A stretch of 64,000 bases of DNA from Mongoliibacter ruber (GTDB lineage Bacteria > Bacteroidota > Bacteroidia > Cytophagales > Cyclobacteriaceae): positions 48,428-112,427 of the forward strand of contig NZ_PVTR01000009.1 of assembly GCF_003003005.1 (NCBI RefSeq). The letters are read 5' to 3'. The translations under genes were made by a program, and so were the position numbers. Shown here piece after piece: positions 62,115 through 64,000 of the stretch (position 1 is the stretch's first letter; every line of letters starts with the position of its first letter). A model generated the notes under the pieces. The model saw nothing but the letters and a program-made list of their open reading frames with translations. It had not been told where the DNA came from and ran no database searches.

Positions 62115-62592
62115 AAACCTGATGCTCCAATTTAAGGTGCTCAAGAAAATGGTTTAGAGAATCATCCAAAATATTGTAAACATTTTCAAAGCCATCCTGT
62201 CCTCCATAATAAGGATCCGGTACATCCAAATTGGTTGTGTTTGGTTGAAACTCCCGAATCAGATAAACATTTTGATGCTTTAGTGAATTCTTAAGAATCA
62301 GTTGTTCGATATTGTCCATATTAGACTGATCCATGGCAATTATATAATCAAACTCTCTCAAATCAACCCTATTCAACTGCCTCGCTCGATGGCTTATTGG
62401 AATCTTGTGTTTTTGAGCACAGGTTATGGTTCTTTCATCTGGCAGCTCCCCGATGTGGTAATCAGAAGTTCCACAACTGTCACATTTTATTTTATAATCT
62501 AATGCTACACTCTTGAGCTTGTGATTGAATATGGCCTCAGCAAGTGGGGACCTACAAATATTTCCAAGGCATACGAATAACACTTTAATCAT
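62107..62592 (-). CDS. Low-molecular-weight protein tyrosine phosphatase
   Basis: A 161-residue LMW-PTP: P-loop VCLGNICRSP with catalytic Cys8 and Arg14, and the acid Asp in DVPDPYYGGQDGF. Family members act on phosphotyrosine or on phospho-arginine; pairing with fructosamine kinase suggests a shared protein repair or sugar-phosphate role, since PTP-like phosphatases with FN3K have been proposed to remove the phosphate from deglycation products. First gene of the operon. Confidence 0.93.
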   Translation of the reverse strand: MIKVLFVCLGNICRSPLAEAIFNHKLKSVALDYKIKCDSCGTSDYHIGELPDERTITCAQKHKIPISHRARQLNRVDLREFDYIIAMDQSNMDNIEQLILKNSLKHQNVYLIREFQPNTTNLDVPDPYYGGQDGFENVYNILDDSLNHFLEHLKLEHQVYV

Positions 62593-62826
62593 GAGGATAT
62601 TAATGGTTGTGGGTGATCGTCATCAATGCTACAATTTAAATAAAATTTATCCAGAATACTTTCTTGAAAGAAAAACTTATACTCGATTTTTGAAAAAATT
62701 ACACACATAACACATTGATAATTAGATTTTTGAAAAATTTATTAAACATTAAAACTATTTATTCAAAATTTTAAACTGTTTCAATTCCTTTTCGCAATCG
62801 ATTTCGAAATAATATTCTAAATTTTG

Positions 62827-62858
62827 TTTGCTAAGACAAAAGTCAAGAGTTACCTTTG
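62827..62858 (+). promoter_or_regulatory. Promoter of perR-ahpC
   Basis: -33 TTTG (62827-62830), 20-nt spacer, -7 TACCTTTG (62851-62858). Perfect consensus. The start of transcription would be near 62864, a few nt before the operator. Confidence 0.75.
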
Positions 62859-62871
62859 TGCAACAATTATC

Positions 62872-62892
62872 AAATAAGAATTATTCTTATTT
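62872..62892 (+). promoter_or_regulatory. Fur/PerR-type operator upstream of perR
   Basis: A perfect 21-nt palindrome whose core is TAAGAAT-T-ATTCTTA, the 7-1-7 inverted-repeat layout of Fur family boxes (PerR: TTATAAT-T-ATTATAA). It begins about 8 nt after the predicted transcription start and ends 8 nt before the perR ATG, the ideal place for a repressor to block its own operon. Confidence 0.75.
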
Positions 62893-62900
62893 AACAATAT

Positions 62901-63314
62901 ATGACAACCGAATTCATCAAAAATAAGATTACCGACAGTGGATTAAAGTTTACCCATCAAAGATGGGTGATCTATGACGCACTGCATCAGGCAGACAGTC
63001 ATCCGACTGCTGATCAGGTTTTTGAGGATATAAAATCGGCCAATCCCAGTATCTCTCTAGGAACAGTCTACAAGACCTTGGACAGTTTTGTGCAAACCGG
63101 ACTGATCCAAAAATTCATGGATCAAAACGGGGTTATGCGCTTTGATGCGATTATCGATGCCCATAGTCATTTGTATTGCAAAGAAACTCACGAAATCAAG
63201 GATTTCAGAAATGAAGAATTGGAAAAAATAATCCACAATTTCATTTCAGGTCACAAACTTAAAGACTTTGAAGTAGAAGAAGTTTCTATTGTATTTAAAG
63301 GAAGAAAAAAGTAA
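62901..63314 (+). CDS. perR: Fur-family peroxide-type repressor
   Basis: A 137-residue Fur family regulator. N-terminal winged helix (LKFTHQRWVIYDALH, PSISLGTVYKTLDSF) and dimerisation/metal domain with His34 (SHPTADQVFEDI), Asp82/86, His88, His90 (DAHSHLYC) and Asp101 as likely regulatory metal ligands. The CxxC pairs that hold the structural zinc in Bacillus PerR and Fur are missing; only Cys93 is present. Adjacency to ahpC and the self-operator point to a PerR-like peroxide role rather than iron control. It is followed by ahpC after 32 nt. Confidence 0.85.
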   Translation: MTTEFIKNKITDSGLKFTHQRWVIYDALHQADSHPTADQVFEDIKSANPSISLGTVYKTLDSFVQTGLIQKFMDQNGVMRFDAIIDAHSHLYCKETHEIKDFRNEELEKIIHNFISGHKLKDFEVEEVSIVFKGRKK

Positions 63315-63346
63315 CAATATTATAAAACTAATAAACAAAATAAATT

Positions 63347-63976
63347 ATGTCACTAGTAGGTAAAAAAGCACCTTTATTTTCAGTTCCGGCTGTTATCAAT
63401 GGCGAAGAGATCGTAGAAGGTTTCTCTTTAGAGCAATATATCGGCAACAAAGAAGTAGTATTCTTCTTTTATCCAAAAGATTTCACTTTTGTATGTCCAA
63501 CTGAAATTCTTGCATTCCAAGAAAAACTAGCTGAATTCGAAAAAAGAGGAGTCGCTGTAGTTGGCGCTTCTACGGATACAGAAGAAACTCACTTGGCGTG
63601 GTTGATGACTCCAAAAGCAAACGGTGGTATCGAAGGAGTTACCTATCCTCTTGTAGCTGATTCTTCAAAGACTGTTGCACACAATTTCGGTGTATTGGCA
63701 GGTGAGTGGAACTACGATGAAGAAGGTAATTTAACTTTCGAAGGAGCACCAGTTGCATACAGAGGAACTTTCCTTATTGATAAAGCAGGTGTGGTAAGAC
63801 AAGAAACTATCAATGATCTTCCATTAGGCAGAAACATTGACGAAATGATCAGATTGGTAGATGCTTTGCACCACGTTGAAAAATACGGTGAAGTATGTCC
63901 TGCTAACTGGGAAGAAGGTAAAGAAGCTATGTCAGCAACCAGAGAAGGTGTAGCTGAATACTTGAGCAAAAACTAA
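63347..63976 (+). CDS. ahpC: 2-Cys peroxiredoxin (AhpC/Prx1 type)
   Basis: A 209-residue typical 2-Cys peroxiredoxin that reduces hydrogen peroxide and organic peroxides. The peroxidatic Cys50 is in the PKDFTFVCPTE motif and the resolving Cys184 in YGEVCPANW, with the Thr47 of the active site and the conserved Arg in AYRGTFLIDK. The C-terminus lacks a clear YF motif, consistent with robustness against over-oxidation. It is the second gene of the perR operon and complete before the window end; nothing supportable lies in the last 24 nt. Confidence 0.95.
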   Translation: MSLVGKKAPLFSVPAVINGEEIVEGFSLEQYIGNKEVVFFFYPKDFTFVCPTEILAFQEKLAEFEKRGVAVVGASTDTEETHLAWLMTPKANGGIEGVTYPLVADSSKTVAHNFGVLAGEWNYDEEGNLTFEGAPVAYRGTFLIDKAGVVRQETINDLPLGRNIDEMIRLVDALHHVEKYGEVCPANWEEGKEAMSATREGVAEYLSKN

Positions 63977-64000
63977 TACTTCTTATAAAGAGTGTTAAAG

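Larger units (their letters stand above)
62593..62900. other. Intergenic region with perR control elements
   Basis: The 308 nt between the LMW phosphatase gene and perR contain the perR promoter (62827-62858) and operator (62872-62892). The remaining AT-rich sequence holds no gene and no further hairpin I could support. Confidence 0.6.

Noticed and set aside
1-64000. CRISPR array, prophage, transposase, toxin-antitoxin or defence island
   Set aside because: No regularly spaced repeats, no integrase, transposase or phage structural genes, and no known defence domain were seen on either strand.

Overview
The window is a piece of a Bacteroidota chromosome, most likely a marine or soil member of the Cytophagales (Cyclobacteriaceae-like). 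The evidence is the low GC content, Bacteroidota-type promoters (TTTG, about 19 nt, TAnnTTTG), the Alternative Complex III (Act) operon joined to a caa3-type oxidase, PorT beside the menaquinone methyltransferase, DUF5606, two-part COX3, many SusC-free surface lipoproteins and outer-membrane barrels, and almost no Shine-Dalgarno sequences. No phage, insertion sequence, CRISPR array or defence island is visible. The region reads as ordinary chromosome with two respiratory modules at its core.

Layout. 1-170: tRNA-like remnants around a terminator. 328-1689: hemN. 1863-11050 (minus): a complete cbb3 oxidase locus ordered uspA-like, ccoI, ccoS, ccoN/O fusion, ccoQ, ccoP, ccoG, ccoH, SafE-like. 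hemN and the uspA-cco operon carry the same 16-nt Crp/Fnr-like box, in the same orientation and exactly 45 nt upstream of the -7 element. 11197-19117: a DUF1080 protein, a SprA-like barrel and a giant NtrY-like histidine kinase. 19171-35639 (minus): one long aerobic respiration operon, actABCDEF, cox2, cox1, ctaA, ctaB, two cox3, cox4, SCO1, DUF420 and a small membrane protein. It has a textbook promoter at 35688-35718 and an internal terminator before SCO1. 36006: tRNA-Cys.

36261-43636: surface lipoproteins, a two-subunit periplasmic molybdenum hydroxylase (2Fe-2S plus Mo subunit) and a TolB-like propeller paired with a barrel. 43637-44356 holds a probable frameshifted remnant. 44357-46123: rpsA. 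46366-55481: a barrel protein, a duplicated-domain lipoprotein, a decayed gene tail, a Tat-exported NHL propeller, a transglutaminase-like protein, two xylose-isomerase-like TIM barrels and a PQQ-type sugar dehydrogenase. 55642-62592: housekeeping genes (porT, menG, engB, DUF5606, fbp, aspartate kinase, fructosamine kinase, LMW phosphatase). 62901-63976: a PerR/Fur-like repressor with ahpC, preceded by a perfect 7-1-7 operator overlapping the start of transcription.

How it works together. Menaquinol made with MenG is oxidised by the Act complex, which passes electrons through monoheme cytochromes to the caa3 oxidase under aeration. The cbb3 oxidase operon and oxygen-independent heme synthesis (HemN) would be raised together at low oxygen through the shared box. 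PerR/AhpC handles peroxide. I found no convincing undescribed system; the strongest new observations are regulatory (the shared box, the PerR operator, the intra-operon terminator) and architectural (monoheme CcoP with a CcoN/O fusion).
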